From NCBI GenBank assembly GCA_020428115.1, contig JAGQNJ010000010.1, forward strand, positions 1 through 18,403: DNA of 18,403 nucleotides. The letters are read 5' to 3'. This stretch comes from Candidatus Saccharimonadota bacterium. GTDB lineage: Bacteria; Patescibacteriota; Saccharimonadia; Saccharimonadales; JAGQNJ01. The notes beneath the pieces are model-generated. The model saw only the letters and a list, made by a program, of their open reading frames with translations, was not told the origin of the DNA and ran no database searches. The position numbers were made by a program, and so were the translations under genes. This document shows, piece by piece, positions 1-6,319 of this stretch (position 1 is the stretch's first letter; the number at the start of each line of letters is the position of its first letter).

Positions 1-309
1 CCAGGCGGTGGCATTGACCACGGTGAGGGCGTAAAAACATCTCTCGCGCGAGAAGTAGAAGAAGAACTTGGTATCCCTGCAAGAGACGTTAGCTCTGATT
101 ATAAAATTGCACACTACACAATTGGGGGAGTAGTGAATGGTATCCCGCGCATGAACCTCTTTTACTACGTCTCAATACCAGACTATAAACTCAAAGATAC
201 TGATCATGTTGCTGAGTGGCGCTGGCTTACAAAAGATGAGTTTATGGAGATAAACATGAGTCCTTCCTACAAAGATCGAGCAAAATTAGCTGAGGTAATT
301 TTCAAATGA
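1..309 (+). CDS. Nudix hydrolase, C-terminal part (5' truncated by window)
   Basis: The frame is open from the first base and ends in TGA; about 102 residues are visible. A complete Nudix box lies near the start of the visible part: G3, E9, then R17-E18-V19-x-E21-E22-x-G24-I25, matching GX5EX7REUXEEXGU. The family hydrolyses nucleoside diphosphates linked to another moiety, using divalent metal held by the REUXEE glutamates. Downstream come hydrophobic strands and a W-R-W-L segment typical of the C-terminal half of MutT/ADP-ribose-pyrophosphatase-like proteins. The substrate cannot be read from this. The stop overlaps the ATG of the next gene (ATGA), so the two are translationally coupled. 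The N-terminal strand before the Nudix box lies outside the window. Confidence 0.9.
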   Translation, partial: PGGGIDHGEGVKTSLAREVEEELGIPARDVSSDYKIAHYTIGGVVNGIPRMNLFYYVSIPDYKLKDTDHVAEWRWLTKDEFMEINMSPSYKDRAKLAEVIFK

Positions 310-713
310 GCAAAGACTTCATCCAAGACATAGTTCCTGGTGACTACAAAACACGTGGTAGTTATACCCCTGCCAAAAAAGTTGATCTTGGTAACTTTTA
401 TCAGATTTATGTTTCTGGCGTACAGGCGCCTAAAGATGATAATCACCGTGTCGTGACTGATGATGTCGAGGAACAAACCAAACTAGTCTTTGAGGACATA
501 TCTAAGATTCTTGGACAGGCTGGTGCAACATTAGATGACGTCATCAAAGCCGTTATCTACATTACAGACATGAATGACTTTGATAAAATCTCGGCAATTA
601 GAGGCGAATACTTTAAGAATGCTATGCCCGTTAGTACCTTGGTGGAAGTAAACGGAATGACTAGAGTCGGCGCAAAGATTGAAATTGAAGTAACGGCGAT
701 TGTTAAGAAATGA
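306..713 (+). CDS. RidA/YjgF/UK114-family protein lacking the catalytic arginine
   Basis: The 135-residue product has the length and pattern of the Rid family: an N-terminal strand region, VSGVQAP near residues 37-42, the helix TKLVFEDISKILGQAGATLDDVIK (about 58-81), the strand VIYITDMNDF, and the C-terminal PVSTLVEV...KIEIEVTAI. Archetypal RidA deaminates 2-aminoacrylate and related imines/enamines and needs an arginine (Arg105 in E. coli) in P-A-R-S-x-V-E-V. Here the matching stretch is P-V-S-T-L-V-E-V, so serine replaces arginine, while the later glutamates in KIEIE are kept. It may therefore belong to a Rid subfamily without classic deaminase activity. The start overlaps the Nudix stop (ATGA), with GAGGT about 10 nt upstream. 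Confidence 0.88.
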   Translation: MSKDFIQDIVPGDYKTRGSYTPAKKVDLGNFYQIYVSGVQAPKDDNHRVVTDDVEEQTKLVFEDISKILGQAGATLDDVIKAVIYITDMNDFDKISAIRGEYFKNAMPVSTLVEVNGMTRVGAKIEIEVTAIVKK

Positions 714-1120
714 TAGTTCGTCGCTACAAACCCGAAGACTACGCCCAGCTAAAAGCTCTCTATCTTGATAGTTCTCTGTACGGCGGGCAATTTGACGAAG
801 CCCGAGACGGTTCTGATCGTCTGCAAAAAAAGATTGAAGCAGACCCAGATTCAATTCTTGTTGCGGAAGAAAACGGCAAACTAACTGGAACAGTGTCACT
901 TATTGATGACGGGCGTGTGGCTTGGTTATTTAGATTTGCTGTTTCGAGTGCTGAAGTTGCGACTGCTCTGCACGATAAAGCAATCGAAGTATTAAAAAGC
1001 CGTGGGCATACCCAAGTCTTGGTCTATACTCCCGCTGGCAATAACGAGCTAGACAGCAGATACGAGAAACTTGGCTTTACTAAAGGTGGCGACTATACCT
1101 GCTACTGGAAAGAGGTATAA
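710..1120 (+). CDS. GNAT-family N-acetyltransferase
   Basis: A 136-residue single-domain protein. The N-terminal IVRRYKPEDYAQLKALY is the typical first strand and helix of GNAT proteins, SILVAEENGKLTGTVSLI (about 48-65) is the beta2-beta3 hairpin, FRFAVSS (75-80) is the beta4 strand that precedes the acetyl-CoA site, and RYEKLGFTKGG (117-127) is the usual C-terminal 'Y.k.GF' motif. The acetyl-CoA loop R/Q-x-x-G-x-G/A is poorly kept (AEVATALHDKA), so cofactor binding is likely but not certain. The substrate is unknown. The ATG overlaps the TGA of the Rid gene (ATGA). Confidence 0.8.
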   Translation: MIVRRYKPEDYAQLKALYLDSSLYGGQFDEARDGSDRLQKKIEADPDSILVAEENGKLTGTVSLIDDGRVAWLFRFAVSSAEVATALHDKAIEVLKSRGHTQVLVYTPAGNNELDSRYEKLGFTKGGDYTCYWKEV

Positions 1121-1123
1121 GTA

Positions 1124-1600
1124 ATGAAACTCTATCGCTTTAGCCCTATTAAATCAGCAGATACTTGCACTGAAGTGCTTGAGCATATTCAAAAGGGCTT
1201 GCGGGAACTTTCTGAACTTGTGCTTGAAGAAAGCCTGCCGATCAATACACTAAAGATTTTTGCCCACTACGAAGATGAATATAAGTTTTTAAAACAGTGG
1301 GTTGATTCGATTGGTGAAGCTAAAGATGAAGGCTCATCCACTAGCTATTATGTAGAGCCAAGCGAGGCAATGACCGTAAACAATGACCCCATTGAATATG
1401 TTGGTATTCGCGTACCAGATCCGTATCGAGCACAAGTTGGTTGCGGCGACTATGTTGTTGATAGCTTTGACAAATTCAAAACAAAATATCTAGGTAAATC
1501 TCCGTTTATCCGCGAAGTGGCACACCCAAAGTATGAGATGCTAGAACTCTTTCACCCAGATATTGACGTACTCGGCTACATCGTGAAGGAGTACGAATGA
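1124..1600 (+). CDS. Conserved-looking hypothetical protein, 158 aa
   Basis: I do not recognise the family. The product is soluble, acidic and without a signal peptide or membrane segment. An N-terminal helical part (residues 14-40) is followed by LKIFAHYEDEYKFLKQWV, a charged low-complexity bridge (KDEGSSTS), and a C-terminal half with VGIRVPDPYRAQVGCGDYVV and HPKYEMLELFHPDIDVLGYIVKEYE. The last segment, with alternating aromatic and acidic residues, looks like a compact beta-rich C-terminus. AGAGGT about 8 nt before the ATG is a good ribosome binding site. It follows the GNAT gene after a 3-nt gap and overlaps the next gene by ATGA, so it is clearly part of the same operon. Confidence 0.75.
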   Translation: MKLYRFSPIKSADTCTEVLEHIQKGLRELSELVLEESLPINTLKIFAHYEDEYKFLKQWVDSIGEAKDEGSSTSYYVEPSEAMTVNNDPIEYVGIRVPDPYRAQVGCGDYVVDSFDKFKTKYLGKSPFIREVAHPKYEMLELFHPDIDVLGYIVKEYE

Positions 1601-1857
1601 AAGACCTAGAAAAACGCCTATCCGCAATCGAGGAACGCAACGCAAAAGTTGAAGCCGACAAAGCTTGGGAAACTAGTTGGACACGCCGGATTGCCATAGC
1701 AGTGCTAACCTATCTAGTTATCGTTGCTTATCTACATTTTGTGATACATGTTGAACCGTGGCTAAACGCACTCGTACCTGTAGCTGGCTTTTTACTTTCC
1801 ACATTAACAATTAGCTATCTTAAAAAGTTTTGGATTGATAGGAGGATCGGCAAGTGA
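1597..1857 (+). CDS. Small coiled-coil protein with two membrane segments, 86 aa
   Basis: Residues 1-28 (KDLEKRLSAIEERNAKVEADK) are a charged amphipathic helix. A W-E-x-S-W-T-R-R block leads into a first membrane segment (about 31-50), a short outer loop (HVEPWLNAL), a second segment (about 57-74) and a basic tail. I recall similar short proteins (E-R-N-x-x-V-x-x-D-K-A-W-E-x-S, then TY and P-x-x-x-G-F-x-L-S-T) in many Patescibacteria and archaea with no known function; that is memory, not a search. AAGGAG 7 nt before the ATG supports the start. It overlaps the preceding stop (ATGA), and its own TGA overlaps the next GTG. Confidence 0.8.
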   Translation: MKDLEKRLSAIEERNAKVEADKAWETSWTRRIAIAVLTYLVIVAYLHFVIHVEPWLNALVPVAGFLLSTLTISYLKKFWIDRRIGK

Positions 1858-2633
1858 GCACTCATCCTAACACCGCAAGACATTATGATGAGAACGCCGA
1901 GAACTATCATAGGCACGTCTCTGATCCTTCAGACGGAACTTTTCATGCGTACTATGAGAAGCCCGCTATACGTGCAGAGTTGCCAGAACTTAATGGCCTT
2001 GAAGTTATAAGTATTGGCTGCGGGAGCGGGGTTGATGCTCGCTGGCTTGCAGATAATGGCGCAAAGCGCGTAGTTGGCATAGATATATCCAAAGGCTTGC
2101 TGGAAATTGCTAAGTCTAACAACCCCGACATTGAATTCCGCGAAATGGATATGGAAAAGCTTGATTTCCCAGATGAAAGCTTTGACTTAGCCTATTCAAG
2201 TTTAGCTATTCACTATATTGACGATTGGACTCCTGCTCTAGAAGAAGCTCGTAGGGTTTTACGTCCTGAGGGACAATATATATTTTCGTGTGGCCATCCG
2301 ATCGATAGTGCAATGGAATACACAACTGAGGGCAAGTATAAATATGCCCGTTTAGGCAGAAGAGTAGATACAGAGACAGACGAACGCATAGTTTATGGTG
2401 ACTATCTTGCGCCCACAACAGATGGAGTTAAGCCAGTAACCGGTGTGCTAAAGGATATTGAGGTTGTTGTCTATCATCGGACGTTTGCAAAAATGATCGA
2501 GCAAATACTTGCATCAGGCTTTACCATTGAACGAGTTGTTGAGCCTCAGCCAATTGAAGGCGACCCCAAGCATTTCGAGCAGTTGACTCGAATACCAACC
2601 TTTATGATCTGGGTATTAAGGAAACGGGCGTGA
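1854..2633 (+). CDS. Class I SAM-dependent methyltransferase
   Basis: The 259-residue product carries a standard Rossmann methyltransferase core: motif I VISIGCGSGVDARWLA (51-66), GIDIS with the acidic ribose-binding residue (75-79), an EFREMDMEKLDFPDESFDLAYSS stretch (about 94-116) and AIHYIDDW followed by EEARRVLRPEGQYIFS (motif III region, 118-145). It resembles Methyltransf_11/UbiE-type enzymes, but the C-terminal 110 residues, which would set the substrate, are not diagnostic. The start is GTG at 1854, favoured by AGGAGG 8 nt upstream and by the overlap with the previous TGA. The stop overlaps the GTG of the next gene. Confidence 0.92.
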   Translation: MSTHPNTARHYDENAENYHRHVSDPSDGTFHAYYEKPAIRAELPELNGLEVISIGCGSGVDARWLADNGAKRVVGIDISKGLLEIAKSNNPDIEFREMDMEKLDFPDESFDLAYSSLAIHYIDDWTPALEEARRVLRPEGQYIFSCGHPIDSAMEYTTEGKYKYARLGRRVDTETDERIVYGDYLAPTTDGVKPVTGVLKDIEVVVYHRTFAKMIEQILASGFTIERVVEPQPIEGDPKHFEQLTRIPTFMIWVLRKRA

Positions 2634-3598
2634 GTGAACGATACTTTGAGCGCGTTGATTACACAGGCGATCTAGCTAAGCCGTTAGCTGATATAGCTTC
2701 TGCTTTTGACCTTGGAGAATACCAGACACACGAGCCCATTTTACTTGGTTACGAAGATCTTAACGCTCGCTTGGACACATCTGATGGCACGTTTTTTGTG
2801 AAGTTCTTTTTGAAAGACAGAACAGACGCCGAGTGTGAACGTTATGCCCGTGTCATGCAAGCCGTGGTTGATGCTGGCATAAATCACCCGGCTATAAGTC
2901 GTGCACAAGGAGACGCAATCTACAGGCCCAAAGGCACTAATCTTAGAGCTGTGGTCATGGAGTGGCTAGAAAGTACAAAAGACTTTGAACAAGAGCGGCC
3001 AAGCGATGAAGAACTTGTGGAACTAGTCAATCAAGCTACGCGTATTAACCGGCTTGATGTAAAGCTGCCCGAAGCAGACTTTATCTACGACAGTTGGGCA
3101 ATCAGCAACTTTCCTAAGGAGTATAAGAAATGGCGACACGTTCTTAGCGAAGAAGACAAAGCGCTTGTTGAGCCGGTTTTGGCTGACTATGAGGCACTAG
3201 ATGTAGACAGCTTACCTACAGCCTTTGTGCATGGTGACCTTATACGAACCAACGTTATGAAGACTCGAAACGGAATATATGTTTTTGACTTTGCAGTATC
3301 TAATGTCTACCCACGTGTGCAAGAGTTAGCAGTGTTACTTTGTGATATGTTCTTTGACCCGAATAGCGAAGAGGAAACAAGTCGGTTGTATGGCTTACTG
3401 CTAACTGAGTACCAAAAACACATCCAGTTGACGCCGGACGAGCTAAAAGCCCTGCCCGTATTTGTACGGGCTGCACATGCCATGCACGTGCTTGGTGGAG
3501 CGCGGGGCGAAGATCAGGGTGATGGTGGCGAAGAAAATGATATGTGGTGGAACCTAGGTCGAATTGGGCTAAAAATGAAAGTGTACGCAACGAAGTAA
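2630..3598 (+). CDS. Aminoglycoside phosphotransferase (APH)/choline kinase-fold kinase
   Basis: A 322-residue protein with the kinase landmarks of the APH superfamily: an N-lobe with FFVKFF (candidate ATP lysine K58), the Brenner motif H-G-D-L-I-R-T-N at 201-208 (catalytic Asp203 and metal-binding Asn208), and V-F-D-F-A at 218-222 (D220) in place of the metal-binding DFD/DWE motif. The hinge V-V-M-E-W (108-112) fits. The family phosphorylates small hydroxylated molecules such as choline, homoserine or sugars; there is no reason to assume antibiotics. The start is GTG, with AAGGAA 7 nt upstream and overlap with the preceding TGA. Confidence 0.88.
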   Translation: MSERYFERVDYTGDLAKPLADIASAFDLGEYQTHEPILLGYEDLNARLDTSDGTFFVKFFLKDRTDAECERYARVMQAVVDAGINHPAISRAQGDAIYRPKGTNLRAVVMEWLESTKDFEQERPSDEELVELVNQATRINRLDVKLPEADFIYDSWAISNFPKEYKKWRHVLSEEDKALVEPVLADYEALDVDSLPTAFVHGDLIRTNVMKTRNGIYVFDFAVSNVYPRVQELAVLLCDMFFDPNSEEETSRLYGLLLTEYQKHIQLTPDELKALPVFVRAAHAMHVLGGARGEDQGDGGEENDMWWNLGRIGLKMKVYATK

Positions 3599-4143
3599 TG
3601 ACCGGCATTGATGACATAGCAGATAGTATAAAGCGTTCAAAAATAACATCAGGAATGCCCATAAAAATTGTGGCCATTGATGGTCACGGCGGTTCTGGCA
3701 AATCAACGCTTGCAGTAAAGCTTGCAAAAGAACTTGATGCTGAGGTTATTCATACTGATGACTTTGCGAGTTGGGATAACCCAACAAACTGGTGGCCACA
3801 GTTACAGGATCAAGTACTTGAGCCAATCAAGCAAGGCGCCAAGACCCTGAGTTACAAACCTAGTAGCTGGGCGCCAGATCATTATCCTGAACCAGTCAAA
3901 GACCAGCCAGTTACACCAATTATGATTCTGGAAGGTGTAAGTTCTACTCGAAAAGAATTTAGACCGTATCTTTCTTATGCAATTTGGGTAGAGGCACCTA
4001 AGGGAGTCTGTATCGCTCGAGGTTTAGAACGAGATGGCGAAGATATGCGTGAACAGTGGGAGCAATGGTGGGCAGATGAAGAAAAGTACATAGCTGAACA
4101 CAAGCCACAAGAGTACGCTAATCAGATAGTGAGTGGCGAATGA
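3598..4143 (+). CDS. P-loop kinase, uridine kinase-like
   Basis: From the ATG at 3598 the product is 181 residues. The Walker A motif is GHGGSGKST at 29-37, preceded by the strand IKIVAID. HTDDF (about 53-57) matches the acidic 'DDF' position after strand 2 of uridine kinase/phosphoribulokinase-like enzymes, and PIMILEGVSS (about 107-116) is the Walker B-like strand. A basic ARGLERDG segment (about 140-147) could be the LID. The fold phosphorylates nucleosides, pantothenate or related small alcohols; the substrate is not readable. I chose 3598 because its ATG overlaps the previous TAA (TAATG). A longer GTG form at 3544 would run back into the APH gene. Confidence 0.85.
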   Translation: MTGIDDIADSIKRSKITSGMPIKIVAIDGHGGSGKSTLAVKLAKELDAEVIHTDDFASWDNPTNWWPQLQDQVLEPIKQGAKTLSYKPSSWAPDHYPEPVKDQPVTPIMILEGVSSTRKEFRPYLSYAIWVEAPKGVCIARGLERDGEDMREQWEQWWADEEKYIAEHKPQEYANQIVSGE

Positions 4144-4829
4144 AAGATGTATACATTAGCAAAGGAAAACTTGCCGGTAAAGGCGTTTACGCAACCCGAA
4201 ACTTCAAAAAGGGTGAATTAGTAAAGCCCTGGAATTTGAAAGAGCTGTCCCAGGCTGATTTCGATGCCCTACCTAAAAGTGAGCATATGTTCGTGCATTC
4301 ATTTTGGGGCAAGATGTGGCTGTTTCCTGAACCGTCACGCTACACAAATCATTCAGCAAACCCAAACGTTATATCTGACTTTGAAAAGATGTGCGACTAC
4401 GCTGCCCGTGACATAAAGAAAGATGAAATGATTACTGTAAATGCCACGGATGAAATCAAGTACGAACTTAAGACTTTCCTCGAAGCCTATGAAAAAGCCG
4501 CCAACAGCCGTAACTTCGACAATGTTGAGTCCTTGATTGCTAAGAACGCCGTTTTTGAATTTACCAACGGTACCTTTAAGGGTATTGCTGCTATTCGAAA
4601 AGCCTTTGAAGATACCTGGAATAAAATCAAAGACGAAACCTACACCATTTCTGACATTAAGTGGATTAAGGTCGGCTACCGAAATGCCGAATGTACCTAC
4701 AAGTTCAAATCAGACGGCATCGTTGGTGGTAAACGACAGGTTTACGAGGGCGTCGGAACCAGTACATTTAAGCGCATTGATGGCAACTGGCGCGTAACAC
4801 ACGAACGCCTAGGTAAGGTTGGCTCATAA
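4140..4829 (+). CDS. SET domain fused to an NTF2/SnoaL-like domain
   Basis: 229 residues in two parts. Residues 3-105 are SET-like: G-K-G-V-Y-A-T-R (13-20) with N-F-K-K-G-E-L-V, then R-Y-T-N-H-S-A-N-P-N (67-76), the knot motif that is usually NHSxxPN, and A-A-R-D-I-K-K-D-E-M-I-T-V-N (88-101), matching the 'I..GEELT.DY' strand. Residues about 112-227 are SnoaL/DUF4440-like: an F-L-x-A-Y-E-K-A helix, a V-E-S-L-I-A-x-N-A-V-F-E-F segment, G-x-A-A-I-R-K-A-F, and a terminal T-F-K-R-I-D-G-N-W-R-V-T-H-E-R-L strand pair. SET proteins methylate lysine using SAM; the NTF2-like cone often binds small molecules. A Tyr is missing at the usual D-Y position after ELT, so activity is uncertain. The start overlaps the kinase stop (ATGA). 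Confidence 0.85.
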   Translation: MKDVYISKGKLAGKGVYATRNFKKGELVKPWNLKELSQADFDALPKSEHMFVHSFWGKMWLFPEPSRYTNHSANPNVISDFEKMCDYAARDIKKDEMITVNATDEIKYELKTFLEAYEKAANSRNFDNVESLIAKNAVFEFTNGTFKGIAAIRKAFEDTWNKIKDETYTISDIKWIKVGYRNAECTYKFKSDGIVGGKRQVYEGVGTSTFKRIDGNWRVTHERLGKVGS

Positions 4830-5560
4830 TGCTTTTGAACCTCGTATCAGCAGTTTTGATCGGCGCAATTATTGGAGCTATGGCGCTAATAAAAAAGCCC
4901 CGCACGAAAGCCTTGGTTTATAGTTTGCCGTTTCCTATCACAATTGCGTTGATAGCAACTCATGGCAAAGTTGATGAATCAAACATAATCGGGCTTTTCT
5001 TGTTGTCGGGATTTCTTTGGCTTGTGTATTGGCTGTACACAAAAGGTTTCTCAATATACCTTGCAGATATTATTTCCGCGGCTCTATACGTGCTAATCGG
5101 TTACTTTCTTATAAAGACCATGCCTACTGGATTTGTATTGCTTACAATACTTTATCTTGCATTTTGGTTTTTGTTTGTGTTGCTGTACAGAAAGCATGAA
5201 GAAGAGGAAGTTAAACACCGGCCTCACAAGATCAAACCATTATATAAAACCGTTATTGTCACACCACTAGCATTTCTGTTGCTAGCCCTAAAGTCTCAAC
5301 TTGCGGGTATTGTGGTGACGTTTCCGTTTAGTGGAGTTTTTGCTGTTGTTGAGGGTCAATATATACTGCGAACCCTAGCAGCTATATTTACACGTAATTC
5401 TATAGCTATCCTCGCTCTGTTTGTAACAATCTACTGTACGGTAGATGCAATCGGCTTCTGGTATTCAATAGTAGCAGGTTGGATATCTTATATTGCGATT
5501 CTTTTGTTTGTATCAAAATACTTTGATGTTCACGAAAGTAACGGAGATTCCCAGAGGTAA
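4829..5560 (+). CDS. Multi-pass membrane protein, unknown function
   Basis: 243 residues, very hydrophobic, with about eight likely membrane spans (roughly 3-21, 28-46, 53-70, 75-94, 98-118, 140-160, 164-185, 195-230 as one or two spans). A charged cytoplasmic loop, RKHEEEEVKHRPHKIKP (about 121-137), splits it into two halves. Both halves open with a K-x-x-x-K plus hydrophobic stretch containing proline, so an internal duplication is possible but not clear by eye. A P-F-S-G-V-F-A-V-V-E-G segment in the second half is reminiscent of GlpM/DUF3147-type transport proteins; this is a weak guess. It follows the SET gene by TAATG overlap and is the last gene of the operon. Its 3' end overlaps the opposite-strand gene by 31 bp. 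Confidence 0.8.
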   Translation: MLLNLVSAVLIGAIIGAMALIKKPRTKALVYSLPFPITIALIATHGKVDESNIIGLFLLSGFLWLVYWLYTKGFSIYLADIISAALYVLIGYFLIKTMPTGFVLLTILYLAFWFLFVLLYRKHEEEEVKHRPHKIKPLYKTVIVTPLAFLLLALKSQLAGIVVTFPFSGVFAVVEGQYILRTLAAIFTRNSIAILALFVTIYCTVDAIGFWYSIVAGWISYIAILLFVSKYFDVHESNGDSQR

Positions 5561-5871
5561 TACTGATTACCGTCTAGGCCAACGATATGCTCTGAGCCTT
5601 CGGCGGTAAAGTGGTATGGACTTTTTACAATATTTCCTTTTAGCAGGTGATTTATCTCTGATAGAATGTCTTTCACTTGATTCTCATCATCGCCTAAAGA
5701 ATAGTCATCAACGATATAATAGTGTTTGTCTTTGTAGTCAAATGCGTAGACAGGACCTAATGCATAAAGCTGTGACTTATGTGCTTTGAGGTTCTTGATA
5801 TCATTTACCTTAACTTTGTTTGCAATCTTAAAAGACTCAAGTATTGCTGCGCATTGTTTTTTTGTGTCCAT
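5530..5871 (-). CDS. Hypothetical protein, 113 aa
   Basis: I do not recognise it. The product is soluble and lysine-rich at the N-terminus (CAAILESFKIANKVKVNDIKNLKAHKS), followed by strands VYAFDYKDKHYYIVDDYSLGDDENQ and a helix VKDILSEINHLLKGNI, ending in HIVGLDGNQYYLWESPLLS. The pattern of an aromatic-rich beta core with a helix resembles small nucleic-acid- or toxin-antitoxin-type domains only vaguely. No Shine-Dalgarno is present before the ATG. Instead a TATACT -10 box ends 6 nt upstream, so the mRNA is probably leaderless. The 3' end overlaps the membrane gene on the other strand by 31 bp. Coding status is supported by the open frame over intergenic DNA and the promoter. Confidence 0.68.
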   Translation of the reverse strand: MDTKKQCAAILESFKIANKVKVNDIKNLKAHKSQLYALGPVYAFDYKDKHYYIVDDYSLGDDENQVKDILSEINHLLKGNIVKSPYHFTAEGSEHIVGLDGNQYYLWESPLLS

Positions 5872-5878
5872 AAGCTAA

Positions 5879-5908
5879 GTATAGCAGGATCATAGAGAAG
5901 CTATCAGG
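5879..5908 (-). promoter_or_regulatory. Leaderless-type promoter of the 113-aa gene
   Basis: Read on the minus strand: CTGATA (4/6 to TTGACA, 5903-5908), an 18-nt spacer, TATACT (5/6, 5879-5884), then only six bases (TAGCTT) before the ATG at 5871. A transcript starting about 7 nt after the -10 would begin at or next to the A of ATG. The same TATACT-6 nt-ATG layout occurs before murD at 15157. Confidence 0.5.
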
Positions 5909-6007
5909 ACTCCTCTGGCATAACTGAGCCTATTTCTTCACCCGCAAACCTTGTCTGATGTTCACCGAACTCCTTCTTCGTTCGATTCATTCTCATGCGA
6001 GAATCAA

Positions 6008-6047
6008 CCAATAAAAACACCCACACGATGGTGGGTGACTTTATTGG
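6008..6047 (-). terminator. Rho-independent terminator after the duplicated tRNA 3' end
   Basis: On the minus strand a perfect 7-bp stem CACCCAC/GTGGGTG with a 6-nt loop is followed by TTTTTATT. An outer CCAATAAA/TTTATTGG pairing extends it into one long hairpin whose 5' arm begins in the CCA of the tRNA-like sequence. ATCAACCAA (6003-6011) and TTGGTTGAT (6072-6080) can pair as an alternative outer stem. Confidence 0.75.
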
Positions 6048-6074
6048 TGACCCCAGGGAGACTATCTCCCGTTG
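6044..6074 (-). repeat. Partial duplicate of the tRNA-Glu T-arm, acceptor 3' strand and CCA
   Basis: The block TTGGTGACCCCAGGGAG (6044-6060) is identical to 6210-6226, inside and at the end of tRNA-Glu, and CTCCCGTTG (6066-6074) matches 6234-6242. On the minus strand this gives a T-stem GGGAG/CTCCC with a loop of 5 nt (ATAGT) instead of 7, then TGGGGTC-A-CCA. No 5' acceptor strand, D-arm or anticodon arm can be found upstream, so this is a fragment and not a second tRNA. It may be a tandem-duplication relic or one half of an attachment-site-like repeat. Confidence 0.7.
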
Positions 6075-6080
6075 GTTGAT

Positions 6081-6169
6081 GCGTCTTCGCAGCATGCTCG
6101 AAACTAAGAGGTAGTTTCTGCGCGTGCTCCTCGTCTTCGAACTCTAGAGTTCGTGCTTGCTTCGCAAGC
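6081..6169. other. Row of stem-loops between the two tRNA 3' ends
   Basis: Four adjacent inverted repeats: GCG-TCTT-CGC (6081-6090); GCATGC...GCGTGC enclosing GAAACTA-agagg-TAGTTTC (6092-6127); the perfect 16-bp palindrome CGAACTCTAGAGTTCG (6138-6153); and GCTTGC-TTC-GCAAGC (6155-6169). No plausible ORF covers them. Strand and function are unknown. They could be a small structured RNA made by read-through of tRNA-Glu, or a decayed mobile repeat. Confidence 0.5.
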
Positions 6170-6172
6170 TAA

Positions 6173-6213
6173 CCAAATTAAAAAGCCCACTGTTGGTGAG
6201 CTTCTTAATTTGG
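6173..6213 (-). terminator. Terminator of tRNA-Glu
   Basis: On the minus strand AGCTCAC-caaca-GTGGGCT (one G.U pair) is followed by TTTTTAATTT. An outer CCAAATTAA/TTAATTTGG pairing begins in the encoded CCA end. The layout is the same as in the downstream copy at 6008-6047. Confidence 0.75.
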
Positions 6214-6285
6214 TGACCCCAGGGAGAATCGAACTCCCGTTGCCAGGATGAAAACCTGGTGTCCTAACCACTAGACGATGGGGCC
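6211..6285 (-). tRNA. tRNA-Glu (anticodon TTC), CCA encoded
   Basis: The minus strand folds as a full cloverleaf: acceptor GGCCCCA/TGGGGTC (one G.U), D-arm region with TCTAGTGGTTAGGA, anticodon stem CCAGG/CCTGG with loop TTTTCAT giving anticodon TTC, T-arm CGGGAG-TTCGATT-CTCCC, discriminator A and a genomically encoded CCA. It is a single tRNA with its own promoter and terminator. It charges glutamate for translation; it has no evident link to the neighbouring genes. Confidence 0.96.
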
Positions 6286-6319
6286 GTATTGATTAATTTT
6301 CATCTGTTACGACCGCAAA

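Noticed and set aside
3544..3597. Longer GTG start for the P-loop kinase
   Set aside because: Would overlap the APH gene by 55 nt; the ATG at 3598 in TAATG fits the pattern of the whole operon.
2630..3598. Antibiotic resistance aminoglycoside phosphotransferase
   Set aside because: Only the superfamily motifs match; the operon context is metabolic and no subfamily-specific resistance motif is visible.
5904..6095. 63-aa minus-strand ORF over the duplicated tRNA 3' end
   Set aside because: It crosses the terminator hairpin and the tRNA-like repeat, has no RBS, and its sequence is explained by those elements.
6044..6226. Integrated mobile element between tRNA-derived direct repeats
   Set aside because: Only about 150 bp lie between the repeats and no integrase or other mobile gene is present in the window.
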